Source of the DNA: CAYRFE01 sp964423645 [NCBI: uncultured bacterium]
Lineage (GTDB): Bacteria; Macinerneyibacteriota; Macinerneyibacteria; Macinerneyibacteriales
Direction: 5' to 3'
DNA: 64,000 nt
Assembly (NCBI GenBank): GCA_964423645.1
Contig: CAYRFE010000019.1
Coordinates: 8,743-72,742 of the forward strand
In this document: in pieces, positions 1 to 8,793 of the stretch
Layout of the letters: every line of letters begins with the position of its first letter
Position numbering within the stretch: the first letter of the stretch is position 1
Position numbers and translations under genes: made by a program
The notes under the pieces: model-generated
What the model was told of the DNA's origin: nothing
Seen by the model: only the letters and a program-made list of their open reading frames with translations
Databases searched by the model: none

Positions 1-804
1 TGTAGTCGGAACAGTAAAATATCCCAGACTCAAATAAGAAATACATGCAAGATAGTGAAGATCATCAACAGGTTGTGATAATGGCTCGTACACAACAGCA
101 GGTAAATCTCGTGCCTCAACGATATATTCGAAATCTCCTGAAGGTAATTGCCTTTTGGATTGTTGTGCTATTTTACCAGGAAAAGTTAACACTTTCATAT
201 TGTACTTGTCACTAGTAATAACTATTATCTTCGATAGCAATACTCTATCATAATCCGTAAGCTGATGCATTTTACCCAAGGAACTTCCCGAAAACAAAGA
301 TATTTTTTCAATATGAATGATATCATTGACAGCAATATTAGGTATCAGCCCCGTTTGAATTGTGTATCGCTCTTTCCTTCTACCATGAGAATCACTAATA
401 TGAATTATTTCATCTCCATAAGTAAAAACACTCATGTCAGGCTTAATTACTTTCACTCTGATCTTGTATTTAACCCCTTCAGAATTATAATCCATTATTT
501 TAATGGATGAATAGTTCATTACGCCAACATCCGTCAATACTTTCACAACAATAGAATCTCGCTGAACTTCAGCCATACGCGAATCAAGTAAAATATCATG
601 CCCTTCAATATTTATTTTATACGATGAATATTTTTTATTCATATACGATTCTTTATAAATAATTATTGCATCACTCTCAGGATATTTGTCTTGATCAATT
701 TCAGTCATAAATTTTAAATAATCAATAGATATTGGTGGCAAATCATCTGAAAACAAATACATATTACAGCAGAATATTAAAATGAGTAGTATTAAAACCT
801 TCAT
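1..804 (-). CDS. DUF3857-like exported protein, 3' end beyond window
   Basis: This reading frame is open for 268 codons from an ATG at 804 down to the window edge, so the C-terminal part is missing. It begins with a hydrophobic signal-like segment (MKVLILLILIFCCNMYLFS), followed by a beta-rich region typical of the DUF3857 domain that precedes transglutaminase-like domains. The catalytic domain, if present, would lie outside the window. An AAGGAG ribosome-binding site sits six bases before the ATG and overlaps the stop of the upstream gene, which ends only three bases away. The two are therefore co-transcribed and probably translationally coupled. The role is unknown; such proteins are exported and of unproven function in most bacteria. 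The family call is by overall pattern and moderately sure. Confidence 0.7.
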   Translation of the reverse strand, partial: MKVLILLILIFCCNMYLFSDDLPPISIDYLKFMTEIDQDKYPESDAIIIYKESYMNKKYSSYKINIEGHDILLDSRMAEVQRDSIVVKVLTDVGVMNYSSIKIMDYNSEGVKYKIRVKVIKPDMSVFTYGDEIIHISDSHGRRKERYTIQTGLIPNIAVNDIIHIEKISLFSGSSLGKMHQLTDYDRVLLSKIIVITSDKYNMKVLTFPGKIAQQSKRQLPSGDFEYIVEARDLPAVVYEPLSQPVDDLHYLACISYLSLGYFTVPTT

Positions 805-807
805 ATA

Positions 808-2820
808 TTACTCCTTAATTTTATAAAATGCACGCACGGAATTAAATGATTTTAGAAATGTACTGTAATTTGTATTAAAGCTGTCGATGTTCGAAAAAAT
901 GCTTTCTGCCTTACCAAAATCAAAATTTAACTCATAAACAACTGCATTATTAATATTTTTAATCTCTATTGTACCAAACGGGTGAGTATGATTATAATTA
1001 TTTGCGTGTGATACTTTATGTTTTTCACTATTAACGTGCAAAGTCACATTCCCTTTCACGGGTACTTTTTGGAAAAAGGTATACGCTGCAGTTTCATAAT
1101 CATTAATAAAATCAACCACAAAAATCGATGTTAATTTTGTCATATTTAAATATACGGTATCTCCAATAGTATCGAGCAGATTAAGGGCAGTGATTTTAAC
1201 TCTAATAATGGAGGTACTCTCGGCGTAATCATATTCAAGCGTATCGAAAATTATGGTAGGATTAAAATATTTTTCGATTTCCCTTTTCACATATTTGTGA
1301 AAATTTTCTTTATTTAATGACTTTCTATATAACTCAAAAGGTTGTGTATATTGATTTGTAAATCGTAATTCACAATAACCACTTGCATTATTGTTGACAA
1401 TCGAATCAACGAAAAAATGCAACGTAAAACTATTATTCCTATTTGATTCTACAAGTAAAATTTTAGAGTCCTTTGATTCGAAATTGTTTTTCGATTGACT
1501 CGTATCCGACAAATCAGTTTCTTGTTTTTTAACAACAACAAGACCATAATATAGTTCTTGCTCGCCATTCTTTATTTCTTCATTCGTTTTTGGTTTAAGT
1601 AATTTAACTTCTTCATATTTTCCTATGATTAAGGCATATTTATTAATTATTGCACTTGGAGCTTCTCCCATTTTCAATGCAATATTCGTTCCATCTAACC
1701 ATATCGGTCCTGACTCATCCGGGATATACACAATTGCATGGTTAAATTTACTATACACGATTTTATCGGTATTCCACCCCTGCTCATCTAATAAAACCAA
1801 TGTATAATAAGAATCGATCCCCACTGCCTTAAGCAAGGTAATTATCAGTACTGCATAGTCTTTACAATCACCGTATTTATTTTTTAAAATGGAATCAGCC
1901 GTGTGAGGAATAAAGCCTTCATCTTTTAAATACGCTTGGACATAACGAACATTAGTTCGAACGTAATCATATATTTTTTGAATTTTTTCATGTTTAGTAT
2001 TGGTATCTTTAACTATTTTATCGGCAATTTTTTGTATATCTGGCGTTATTGTGGTTTTATCCCGTGTAATTGATGAGATCCAAAATCCAAAATCTACCCA
2101 ATTGTTCATCACTATTTTATTTTTTTTTAAAAAATAAAACGGATACTGCACCAGAATTGTTTGGGAGAGAGAAACGAACGGTTCAATGTTTTTTTCCGTA
2201 TAGGTATATATTTTTTTCCCGCTTTTTTGCGTAACAATGAAATCAGTGGTAGGTTCATTTTTGAAAAAATATTTCAAATTCGTATCGTCTGGTATTGAAA
2301 TCTCTGCTTCATAATTTTCAATATAATTGTCTGTGCTAATATTTAATTGTGATCCTAGTTGGGGATGTGGGCATTGGTATACAACATACCACTCGATTAA
2401 GTCTCCTACATCTGCTTCACGACTCATATCAATAATAATTTTTTTACTATTATCAAATCCATAAACGTTATTCTTAACCATGTGATGAATATTTTTTTTA
2501 CCCATATATTTAATCGTACCATCTTTTTTTATTATACGTACATTGTATTCATTCGTTAAAAAAGAATCACCGATCGGGAAAATTACTTGAGCCTCGGACA
2601 GACCTTCAGCATAATTGATATATATTAATTGATGATATGTCTCAAATAATTCACCGTTTGGCGTTAATAGAAATTTTTGCATACTATTAATTATCGGGGC
2701 ATCATAATTCTTGTATATTTCATTATTCCGATCAATTGTCACATTTTGGAAAAACGTTTCTCCATATAAAAATACTATCCACAATATTTGGATAAATGCC
2801 AACAACCATAGTTTTCGCAT
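808..2820 (-). CDS. Exported DUF3857 / transglutaminase-like protein
   Basis: A 670-residue protein with an N-terminal signal or anchor segment (about residues 3-19), a DUF3857-type beta domain (about 50-250) and a transglutaminase/protease-like core (about 275-380). The papain-like triad is visible: Cys319 in GDCKD, His361 in FNHAI and Asp376 in WLDGT. The C-terminal 290 residues are beta-rich and unassigned. The family is known to be periplasmic or secreted; whether it crosslinks, cleaves or only binds protein is unknown. It is the first gene of a two-gene unit with the truncated DUF3857-like gene downstream. Its promoter is strong and carries an operator-like palindrome. The ATG is preceded by AAGGGAG. 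Domain assignment is firm, function is not. Confidence 0.85.
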   Translation of the reverse strand: MRKLWLLAFIQILWIVFLYGETFFQNVTIDRNNEIYKNYDAPIINSMQKFLLTPNGELFETYHQLIYINYAEGLSEAQVIFPIGDSFLTNEYNVRIIKKDGTIKYMGKKNIHHMVKNNVYGFDNSKKIIIDMSREADVGDLIEWYVVYQCPHPQLGSQLNISTDNYIENYEAEISIPDDTNLKYFFKNEPTTDFIVTQKSGKKIYTYTEKNIEPFVSLSQTILVQYPFYFLKKNKIVMNNWVDFGFWISSITRDKTTITPDIQKIADKIVKDTNTKHEKIQKIYDYVRTNVRYVQAYLKDEGFIPHTADSILKNKYGDCKDYAVLIITLLKAVGIDSYYTLVLLDEQGWNTDKIVYSKFNHAIVYIPDESGPIWLDGTNIALKMGEAPSAIINKYALIIGKYEEVKLLKPKTNEEIKNGEQELYYGLVVVKKQETDLSDTSQSKNNFESKDSKILLVESNRNNSFTLHFFVDSIVNNNASGYCELRFTNQYTQPFELYRKSLNKENFHKYVKREIEKYFNPTIIFDTLEYDYAESTSIIRVKITALNLLDTIGDTVYLNMTKLTSIFVVDFINDYETAAYTFFQKVPVKGNVTLHVNSEKHKVSHANNYNHTHPFGTIEIKNINNAVVYELNFDFGKAESIFSNIDSFNTNYSTFLKSFNSVRAFYKIKE

Positions 2821-2842
2821 AAGCTTCTCCCTTCAAATAACA

Positions 2843-2855
2843 TTGGTCAGACCAA
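2843..2855 (-). promoter_or_regulatory. GntR/FadR-type operator-like palindrome
   Basis: A perfect 13-bp inverted repeat, TTGGTCAGACCAA, lies just downstream of the -10 box and covers the expected transcription start of the transglutaminase-like gene. The TGGTnnnACCA form is the known operator type of FadR-subfamily GntR regulators such as PdhR and FadR. A repressor bound here would block initiation. No GntR gene is present in the window, so the partner is unknown. Confidence 0.5.
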
Positions 2856-2859
2856 AACG

Positions 2860-2887
2860 AGCATACCACTTTCCTTTTTTTTGTCAA
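2860..2887 (-). promoter_or_regulatory. Promoter of the DUF3857/transglutaminase operon
   Basis: TTGACA and TATGCT are separated by 16 bases on the minus strand, with an A-tract in the spacer. This is close to the sigma-70 consensus. The predicted start of transcription falls near 2853, about 33 bases before the ATG. Confidence 0.7.
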
Positions 2888-2936
2888 CAAAGATTATATA
2901 TAAACATCTCACATTATACTGATTTTAAATATAATG

Positions 2937-2972
2937 CAATACTCCTCCCGGCTTTCCCGCGAAGGAGTATTG
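2937..2972 (-). terminator. Hairpin terminator after the M29 aminopeptidase gene
   Basis: A perfect 10-bp stem (CAATACTCCT / AGGAGTATTG) with a 16-base GC-rich loop begins seven bases after the aminopeptidase stop codon. On the minus strand it is followed by an AT-rich stretch rather than a long T-run, so termination efficiency is uncertain. Confidence 0.55.
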
Positions 2973-2978
2973 TTAAAT

Positions 2979-5006
2979 TTAGATTTTCAATGATTTATTC
3001 AGCTCTTCAGTTCCATTAAGCACGAAATGGCCGTCTTTAATAACATCAACGCGCGTGCCGTCGGCATGAATTGAGGTAATATTGCCAATCCCCTCGTACG
3101 GCAAGGTAATGTCGGTATGATTGAACGTATACGCTTGATCCATATCGGTCTTTCTTAACAACGACTTATCATTGTCCCGTGCAGTTATTTCTTTTCCGTC
3201 GATGGGATTATAAACAGCAAAATCCTCTTCATGAGAAAAACATGTATCTCCCAATGCAAAATGCGGTCCCATTTTTTCAACGATAAGAATCGGCATTTTC
3301 TCAAGAATTGTATATTTTTGAGCCACTGCATACGCAAGAGTATTTGTCCCTATAGCAAATTCACCCAATGGAAGAGTTTTATGCGGGAATAGAAGGTTTT
3401 CTTCGATGTATTTTTTATTTTCCTCATCATCACTGAAGTTTTTACATGAATATGCGCTTACAAAACCGTCAGTAAACGTAATTTCAAGGTCGGTATACTT
3501 CAATCCGTCAAGGAACGTCTCCGGCACATGCAAGACGCCGTTTGTGCCTTTTAATTGCGGCGAGGTGAATACTTCTCCGACAGGCACGTTCACATCAGCA
3601 CCGCAATTCACAAAATTGGTGTGTTTAGACGGATCGATGAGCGGTTGCATTGCCACACTCAGGTTTGTTCTATTTCCGGCAACGCCTTGTATCTCCACTG
3701 ACACTGCCTTATCGAGTTCATCAACAATACACTGTTGTATCGATTCATACTTCAACGTGTCGAGCATATTAATCTCGCATGTATCGGCAAAAATAGCTTC
3801 GAATTGCGGCCCGATCTCAGGCGATGGGAACGCAGTAATATTAAAACTGCATTCCGTCCTCGGCATGTAACGTTCACGTATCTCACTTATTTTTCCGTTG
3901 AGTTTTTGGCGCAATTCTTGCTGTTCCTTTGTAAGGACAATATTTTCGGTTTTTGACTCCGGAGAGAAAGGTTCTTCCCCAAAAGTTTCGATATAAATCC
4001 CACCGGAATACTCATTCATTATATCGGAACACATATCCATCGCTTGTTGGAATATTTCGACACGTTTTGTGACATATTCATCATTTAAGTAGAGGGCTTC
4101 ATCAAATCGGTGATCATATGCGTATTGTCGATTACACGCGGATGTTTCAACTTCAGTGACAATCGATTCGAGACCTTTTATTCTTAAAATAGCAATGATC
4201 TTTCGTGTCAATTTTTCAAATCCTGCAAAAGAATTCAGATACACCGTTTTCTTCTTTCGGAAATCCTTTCGGGATAATTCAAATCCGCGAATATATGCGT
4301 TGGCTATAGTTTGTGCGAGTTTATCGAGTTTTTCCTCAGGATATTTTCGCATAAACGCTGCAATTTGGCGTTCGTAGTCACTTATATATTCACCGTATGT
4401 AAAAAGGTAATGATCGGTTGAAATATCACATATTTCAATATGTTTTTTAAATGAGTCATATTCTTGTGCATACCATTCATATAAACCTACCGCAGTTTTT
4501 TCAACAGACTGAGCAATGAACGGACGACAAACCAAGATCTGAAGCATTTCTTTCGACGGGACAGCATGTTCAAAAAGTGCATGAATATCAAGATACAACT
4601 GATTAAACTCAGCCATCTTGTACCATTTCCGCTCTAATGCATAATGGATATAGCCGCGGAATTGGGATCTGCAAAATGCCGCGATCTGTCCGTACCCTTC
4701 GCCGAGTTTTTTCACAGCGAATGTCGGGTTGGCATAAGAAGCTTCGTATTGACGCTGATCTTCATAAAAATAATCGTTTATCTGTTGTAATCGCTCAACG
4801 GGTATTTTCTTATAATCACCCGAAAGCTCATTTGTAATTTCGTTCAATCGCACAATCCACTGTGCCAATCCTGAGAGAAATTCATTCCATGACCCTTCAC
4901 CGTGCGCACCTTTTTGGGCAATGGCGTGAATCATCGGCAAAGAAACGCTTAACGCTTTTTTTGCATCTGCATTCATTATTTCACGAATTTGTGCTACCTT
5001 ATGCAT
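2979..5006 (-). CDS. M29-family metalloaminopeptidase, long form
   Basis: The C-terminal half carries the M29 (thermophilic aminopeptidase T/AmpS) signature. The likely metal ligands are visible: Glu478 in VPVGEVFTSP, Glu549 in LGEFAIGTN, His582 in MGPHFALG, and His630 and Asp632 in FNHTDI. M29 enzymes remove N-terminal residues from peptides in the cytoplasm using two divalent metals, and no signal peptide is seen here. At 675 residues it is much longer than the usual roughly 400; the first 350 residues are helical and charged with no domain I recognise. The gene stands alone with an AGGAG ribosome-binding site and a hairpin after the stop. The substrate cannot be told from sequence. Confidence 0.85.
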   Translation of the reverse strand: MHKVAQIREIMNADAKKALSVSLPMIHAIAQKGAHGEGSWNEFLSGLAQWIVRLNEITNELSGDYKKIPVERLQQINDYFYEDQRQYEASYANPTFAVKKLGEGYGQIAAFCRSQFRGYIHYALERKWYKMAEFNQLYLDIHALFEHAVPSKEMLQILVCRPFIAQSVEKTAVGLYEWYAQEYDSFKKHIEICDISTDHYLFTYGEYISDYERQIAAFMRKYPEEKLDKLAQTIANAYIRGFELSRKDFRKKKTVYLNSFAGFEKLTRKIIAILRIKGLESIVTEVETSACNRQYAYDHRFDEALYLNDEYVTKRVEIFQQAMDMCSDIMNEYSGGIYIETFGEEPFSPESKTENIVLTKEQQELRQKLNGKISEIRERYMPRTECSFNITAFPSPEIGPQFEAIFADTCEINMLDTLKYESIQQCIVDELDKAVSVEIQGVAGNRTNLSVAMQPLIDPSKHTNFVNCGADVNVPVGEVFTSPQLKGTNGVLHVPETFLDGLKYTDLEITFTDGFVSAYSCKNFSDDEENKKYIEENLLFPHKTLPLGEFAIGTNTLAYAVAQKYTILEKMPILIVEKMGPHFALGDTCFSHEEDFAVYNPIDGKEITARDNDKSLLRKTDMDQAYTFNHTDITLPYEGIGNITSIHADGTRVDVIKDGHFVLNGTEELNKSLKI

Positions 5007-5093
5007 GATTATTCTCCTTTTCTCATACGACTCTTCAGTATGATGCTCCTAATATCATACGTTCTGATTCAAATAGTGTTGCACGATGTATAT

Positions 5094-5119
5094 AAAAAAG
5101 TGGGGACATAAGTCCCCAC
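5094..5119 (-). terminator. Intrinsic terminator after the PA14 protein gene
   Basis: An 8-bp GC-rich stem (GTGGGGAC / GTCCCCAC) with a TTAT loop is followed on the minus strand by six T residues, eleven bases after the stop of the PA14-repeat gene. This is a textbook rho-independent terminator. Confidence 0.85.
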
Positions 5120-5129
5120 AGAGCGCGAA

Positions 5130-6710
5130 TCAGCGAGATTCAAAAATCATTTCTTTCCCTTTTGGCGGAGTAATAAATAACTGAAGTGCAATGTCATAAC
5201 GGGGTCCCTGGAAATATTCTACACGAATTTTATGACGTCCCGGTGCCAAACGGATCACGCCTGTTTTTTCTTGAGGAGAATGTAACCCGTCATTATCAAT
5301 TACAAGTTTATCGTCAATATACAACTTTGAGCCGTCATCAGAGAGAAGACGAAACTGATATTCTCCGGGCAAAAGAATCACGATATTGCTGTGATATTGG
5401 ATTGCAAACCATTCATTACGATTTGCCATACCCGGAAATCCTTCTTCAAATTTACGGGGAGAAATATCAAGTTTCTTTGTGTAAACACTGCCGACAGGCT
5501 GCAATGTCGAAAAATCAGGTAACTTCGTCGTATTTACGGGAATATAGTAAATATCTCCTTTGAACGCACCTTTAACAGCCTGAAGGACGCCAAAGATGGA
5601 GCTTTCAGGAGTTTTTTTAGTGGGAGTGGTAGGGGTCGTGAGTGTCTCTTTTTTTTCTGTAAAATCTGCATTTGTACTGAATATTTCTTCTGCTTTACCG
5701 GGAGGTGCTATAAAAAGTTGTAACGCGATATCATAACGCGGTCCTTGAAAATACTCCACCCGAATCGCATGAACACCTTGTGAAAGCAACATAGAACCCA
5801 TCGCACTGGAAGGTGCGTGCACGCCATCATTGTCAATAACCAATGTATTGTCAATATAGAGCTTTGAACCGTCATCGGAATGAATTCGGAAGGTATATTC
5901 ACCTGCAACAGCGACGTTGAATGCCCCATTGTATTGAATCGCAAACCATTCATTACGCTCGGTGACTCCCGGGAACCCTTTTTCGAATTGACGCGGTTCT
6001 ATATCCAATGTTTTTGTATAGATCGATCCCACAGGTTTCAGCGCAGAAAAATCAGGCAGTTTTGCCGTATTGATCGGCACATAATATATATCTCCTTTAA
6101 ACGCTTTCTCAATTCGTTGTGTTGTTCCAAACGCTGATCCGCTTGTCGCGGTGGTCGTCGCTTCAGCATCGGTAACGAAAAGCGTTTCACCCTTACCCGG
6201 GATATTTATATACAATTGTAATGCGATATTGTAGCGCGGCCCTTGAAAGTATTCGACACGAATGGAGTGAATACCGCGTTGCAGAACGATTGTTCCCATT
6301 TTACTGCGAGGCGGATGAATACCGTCATTATCTATTACCAGCTTATTGTCGACGTATAATTTTGAACCGTCATCAGAATGAATTCGGAATGAATACTCGC
6401 CTTCGGTCAAAACAAGAAACGCTCCGTTGTATTGGATTGCAAACCATTCCGTTCTATCAGTAACACCGGGAAAACCGCTATTAAAACTACGCGGTGAAAT
6501 ATTCAATGATTTTGTATAAATCGCACCTACAGGTTGTAAAGTGGAAAAATCGGGAAGTTTGGCAGTATTCTCCGGTAAATAGTAAATATCCCCTTTAAAC
6601 GCAGCAGGGATAGTTTCCTTTTCGCCGAATACGCTACTTCCGCTCTGAGCGATGAGACTCGAACACATACTGAACAAAACACAAATTAACAATACCCCAT
6701 TCATTTTCAT
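5130..6710 (-). CDS. Exported protein with three PA14 domains
   Basis: After a signal peptide (about residues 1-21) the 526-residue protein consists of three near-identical PA14-type domains of roughly 140 residues. Each contains FKGDIYY, NEWFAIQY or TEWFAIQY, SDDGSKLY, VIDNDG and IRVEYFQGPRY. The SDDGSKL and DNDG motifs are the Asp-rich metal/sugar-binding loops of PA14 lectin-like modules. A Thr/Pro-rich linker separates domains 2 and 3. PA14 domains are known to bind glycans in adhesins and glycosidases; there is no catalytic domain here, so binding at the cell surface or in the periplasm is the likely role. The start at 6710 follows AAAGGAG; an upstream in-frame ATG lacks a ribosome-binding site and would bury the signal peptide. 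It is divergent from a lectin-fold gene. Confidence 0.85.
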   Translation of the reverse strand: MKMNGVLLICVLFSMCSSLIAQSGSSVFGEKETIPAAFKGDIYYLPENTAKLPDFSTLQPVGAIYTKSLNISPRSFNSGFPGVTDRTEWFAIQYNGAFLVLTEGEYSFRIHSDDGSKLYVDNKLVIDNDGIHPPRSKMGTIVLQRGIHSIRVEYFQGPRYNIALQLYINIPGKGETLFVTDAEATTTATSGSAFGTTQRIEKAFKGDIYYVPINTAKLPDFSALKPVGSIYTKTLDIEPRQFEKGFPGVTERNEWFAIQYNGAFNVAVAGEYTFRIHSDDGSKLYIDNTLVIDNDGVHAPSSAMGSMLLSQGVHAIRVEYFQGPRYDIALQLFIAPPGKAEEIFSTNADFTEKKETLTTPTTPTKKTPESSIFGVLQAVKGAFKGDIYYIPVNTTKLPDFSTLQPVGSVYTKKLDISPRKFEEGFPGMANRNEWFAIQYHSNIVILLPGEYQFRLLSDDGSKLYIDDKLVIDNDGLHSPQEKTGVIRLAPGRHKIRVEYFQGPRYDIALQLFITPPKGKEMIFESR

Positions 6711-6741
6711 ACGTACTCCTTTCGTATTTCGCAACACTCTA

Positions 6742-6769
6742 AGTGTAGCATGATTCTGATAATTATCAA
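6742..6769 (-). promoter_or_regulatory. Promoter of the PA14 protein gene
   Basis: TTGATA and TACACT lie 16 bases apart on the minus strand, about 30 bases before the chosen start codon. Its position also supports the start at 6710 rather than the upstream ATG at 6824, which would lie upstream of the promoter. Confidence 0.6.
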
Positions 6770-6810
6770 GTATAAGTATGACCACACATTTTTGATCGGA
6801 TTTTTCGACC

Positions 6811-6838
6811 TTGAAAATCAGCAACTACCTGCTATACT
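6811..6838 (+). promoter_or_regulatory. Promoter of the orphan lectin-fold gene
   Basis: TTGAAA and TATACT lie 16 bases apart, placing the transcription start near 6845, just before an AAGGAGG ribosome-binding site. It is divergent to the PA14 gene promoter about 45 bases away. Confidence 0.65.
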
Positions 6839-6870
6839 TCTTACGAGAAGAAAATAAGGAGGAAAAAACA

Positions 6871-7539
6871 ATGAAAAAAGAGGTAGCTATTCTTTGTGCG
6901 TTCGTGGTCATAGGCGTACAGTTACTTGTTGCACAATCGTTTGATTTTGTTCCCGGAAATAAAACAATTTTCACAGACAACGTCAATTATAAGGTCGGCG
7001 ATGTCCCGTCTCTTTGGAAAGTGTTAAAAGGCACCGTCGAAGCACAAGATTTCGAAGGTACACGTGTTATCACTATGGTAAGTCAGCATGCAGATATGAC
7101 CCCTCGCTTGCCGGCTGAATTTGTTATGCCTAACCGCTTTACAGTGGAGTTTGAAGTGTATTTTGTAAAAGGTAAACATAGCAGATACAACATATCATTG
7201 CGTGACGAGAGTAAAAAAAGGACGCCGGAAGAAAAAGACTTAAAAGAAATAATCGTTCACATCAATCGTGTAAATTACGGCAACACCAACGCATCCGTAC
7301 CCAAAGCCAATGAACTAACTCAAGGCTGGCGTAAAATATCTGTCTCTTATGACAAAGCTACGTTGAAAGTATATATGGACAACCACAGATTGATTAATAT
7401 GGTCGATGTTCCCGGCACACCGACCGGTCTTACGTTAAGCATCGAACACATTCAGGCAGTTTCTTCTATGATTAAAAACTTCACATTTAAAACGTTCACT
7501 GCCTCTACGGAACCAATGTCCGGATCGATGGGGTATTAA
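6871..7539 (+). CDS. Exported ConA/LamG-like single-domain protein
   Basis: A 222-residue protein with a clear signal peptide (MKKEVAILCAFVVIGVQLLVAQ). The mature part opens with FDFVPGNKTIF and VGDVPSLWKV. I know this pattern from the lectin-like (concanavalin A fold) domain found before the OmpA domain in some Bacteroidetes-type envelope proteins. Here the domain stands alone: there is no OmpA peptidoglycan-binding part and the gene ends in a short Gly/Ser tail. The start follows AAGGAGG; an in-frame ATG at 6811 has no ribosome-binding site and overlaps the promoter. Being divergent from the triple-PA14 gene suggests both serve surface carbohydrate binding, but that is inference. Confidence 0.65.
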   Translation: MKKEVAILCAFVVIGVQLLVAQSFDFVPGNKTIFTDNVNYKVGDVPSLWKVLKGTVEAQDFEGTRVITMVSQHADMTPRLPAEFVMPNRFTVEFEVYFVKGKHSRYNISLRDESKKRTPEEKDLKEIIVHINRVNYGNTNASVPKANELTQGWRKISVSYDKATLKVYMDNHRLINMVDVPGTPTGLTLSIEHIQAVSSMIKNFTFKTFTASTEPMSGSMGY

Positions 7540-7554
7540 TTATTGGACGATACC

Positions 7555-7586
7555 TAAAAAAAACCCCTCTTTCGAGGGGTTTTTTA
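7555..7586. terminator. Bidirectional terminator between convergent genes
   Basis: A 9-bp stem (AAACCCCTC / GAGGGGTTT) with a four-base loop is flanked by an A-run on the left and a T-run on the right. It can end both the lectin-fold gene on the plus strand and slyD on the minus strand. Confidence 0.9.
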
Positions 7587-7605
7587 TTTTCTTAAAATTA
7601 ATAAA

Positions 7606-8160
7606 TTAGTGCCCGCAGCTACAGCTACCGCTTTCACAATCATCATCAGAACATCCGCATCCGTCATCACAATCACAGGCATCATCGCCACACCCGCATG
7701 AGTGTTCATGAAGTGATTCGATTTCATCTTTTGTCGCTTCACGCACATCGCGTATCTCCACATCGAATGTGAGTTCAATGCCTGCAAGCGGATGATTACC
7801 GTCTGCGACAACATTGTCACCTTCAATTTTAACCACACGAAGTATATGCGTCCCGCCGTGTGTTGAAATTTGAAATTCCATACCCGGTTGTAATGTATCC
7901 GCATCTTGAAAGCGTTCTTTCGGAATAGTGATGACCATGTCATCATTACGATCACCGTACGCTTTCTCAGGTGCGATGGTCACTTTAAACGCATCGCCGG
8001 ATTTCTTTCCTTCTAACGCCTCTTCAAGGCCGGGAATAACGCTTCCAGTACCCTGAATATACGAAAATGGATCACTGCCCTTCGAGGTGTCAATTACGGT
8101 ACCTTCGTTATCGGTAAGCGTGTAATCAATAGTAACCATTTTGTTGTTTGAAATATTCAT
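7606..8160 (-). CDS. slyD: FKBP-type peptidyl-prolyl isomerase, SlyD-like
   Basis: Residues 1-75 form the FKBP half-domain (VTIDYTLTDNEG, GTGSVIPGLEEAL) and residues 75-150 the inserted IF chaperone domain (AYGDR, GNHPLAGIELTFDVE). This is the SlyD order. The last 35 residues are extremely rich in Cys, His and Asp (HSCGCGDD, CDCDDGCGC, CSCGH), matching the metal-binding tail of SlyD that holds nickel. SlyD is a cytoplasmic prolyl isomerase and nickel chaperone known for NiFe hydrogenase maturation. The hydrogenase in this window is the FeFe type, so a nickel role would have to serve other enzymes. Good ribosome-binding site (GAAAGGA), own promoter, single gene. Confidence 0.92.
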   Translation of the reverse strand: MNISNNKMVTIDYTLTDNEGTVIDTSKGSDPFSYIQGTGSVIPGLEEALEGKKSGDAFKVTIAPEKAYGDRNDDMVITIPKERFQDADTLQPGMEFQISTHGGTHILRVVKIEGDNVVADGNHPLAGIELTFDVEIRDVREATKDEIESLHEHSCGCGDDACDCDDGCGCSDDDCESGSCSCGH

Positions 8161-8234
8161 GATTGAATCCTTTCTCCGGAAATACCCGGAAGGTCTATTC
8201 TATTCAGACTGTACGGGCTATCCCGCGCGCGTGG

Positions 8235-8263
8235 AGTGTAGCAAAAAGAGCCGTTTGTGTAAA
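8235..8263 (-). promoter_or_regulatory. Promoter of slyD
   Basis: TTTACA and TACACT lie 17 bases apart on the minus strand. The predicted leader before slyD is about 70 bases and contains a GC-rich segment (CGCGCGCG) without an obvious regulatory fold. Confidence 0.55.
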
Positions 8264-8451
8264 CAATTATTTTTTGCTCGTACAAACTGTTTTGGCATTC
8301 GTAATACTCATTACCTGTTGTAAAATGAGATCCCCGCAAACCGTACTTTCCCGTTTCAATGAGACTATTGTGAAATAAAATAAACTTGTACACTTTGCAA
8401 AATTACATATTTTGTGAAATTGTGTTTCCTGCACTCCTTAAAAAAGCCGTA

Positions 8452-8506
8452 TAGTAGCGTGCTACGAAGTATCTCTTAAAAACCTCTTTGCGACGCCCAC
8501 CCTGAT
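8452..8506 (+). repeat. Degenerate left end of the family A intergenic repeat
   Basis: The stretch reads GTAGCGTGCTACG, then AAGTATCTC, an A-run and GCCCACCC. It matches the left end of the long repeats near 18.9 and 35.1 kb, where the same order is a CCCCGTAGC hairpin, GGGGTATCTCC, an A-run and GTGCCCACCCC. The rest of the element is missing, so this is a decayed or partial copy. Confidence 0.5.
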
Positions 8507-8632
8507 AGTGAAGTATATACCCTCTTCGAAGGAGGATAGGCAAATATTCTGAAAACGGTGGTCTTGCACGTGACTCTCAATAGGAAAACCGACGAGCAGT
8601 TCCGCGATAATGCAGACATTGAGTAACACCAC
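8499..8632. other. Possible structured RNA or element, unassigned
   Basis: The 633-base gap between slyD and tamB holds no convincing gene. Its centre contains nested complementary segments: CTCAAT (8575 region) with ATTGAG (8617 region), enclosed by GTGGT with ACCAC, the latter followed by TTTT on the plus strand. A smaller hairpin with a TTCG core lies at about 8521-8540. This could be a small RNA ending at the TTTT. It does not match the 6S, SRP, tmRNA or RNase P cores that I know. Confidence 0.25.
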
Positions 8633-8793
8633 TTTTGAAAAATAATCGGTTCAACATATCTCTATTTCGCATATGTATTTTCTATTATTTGTTGATTATG
8701 CACTTATAAGTATTTTTGATAATCGATTTTTTTGCCGTTGCATTTTAATCATTGCACAAGCACGACAATGAACAGTATCGTATAATTGTGTGC

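Noticed and set aside
265-510. 81-codon plus-strand gene
   Set aside because: It is antisense to the truncated DUF3857-like gene, which has a signal peptide, ribosome-binding site and coupled upstream gene.
8499-8632. 6S, SRP, tmRNA or RNase P RNA
   Set aside because: None of the conserved core sequences of these RNAs that I know is present on either strand.
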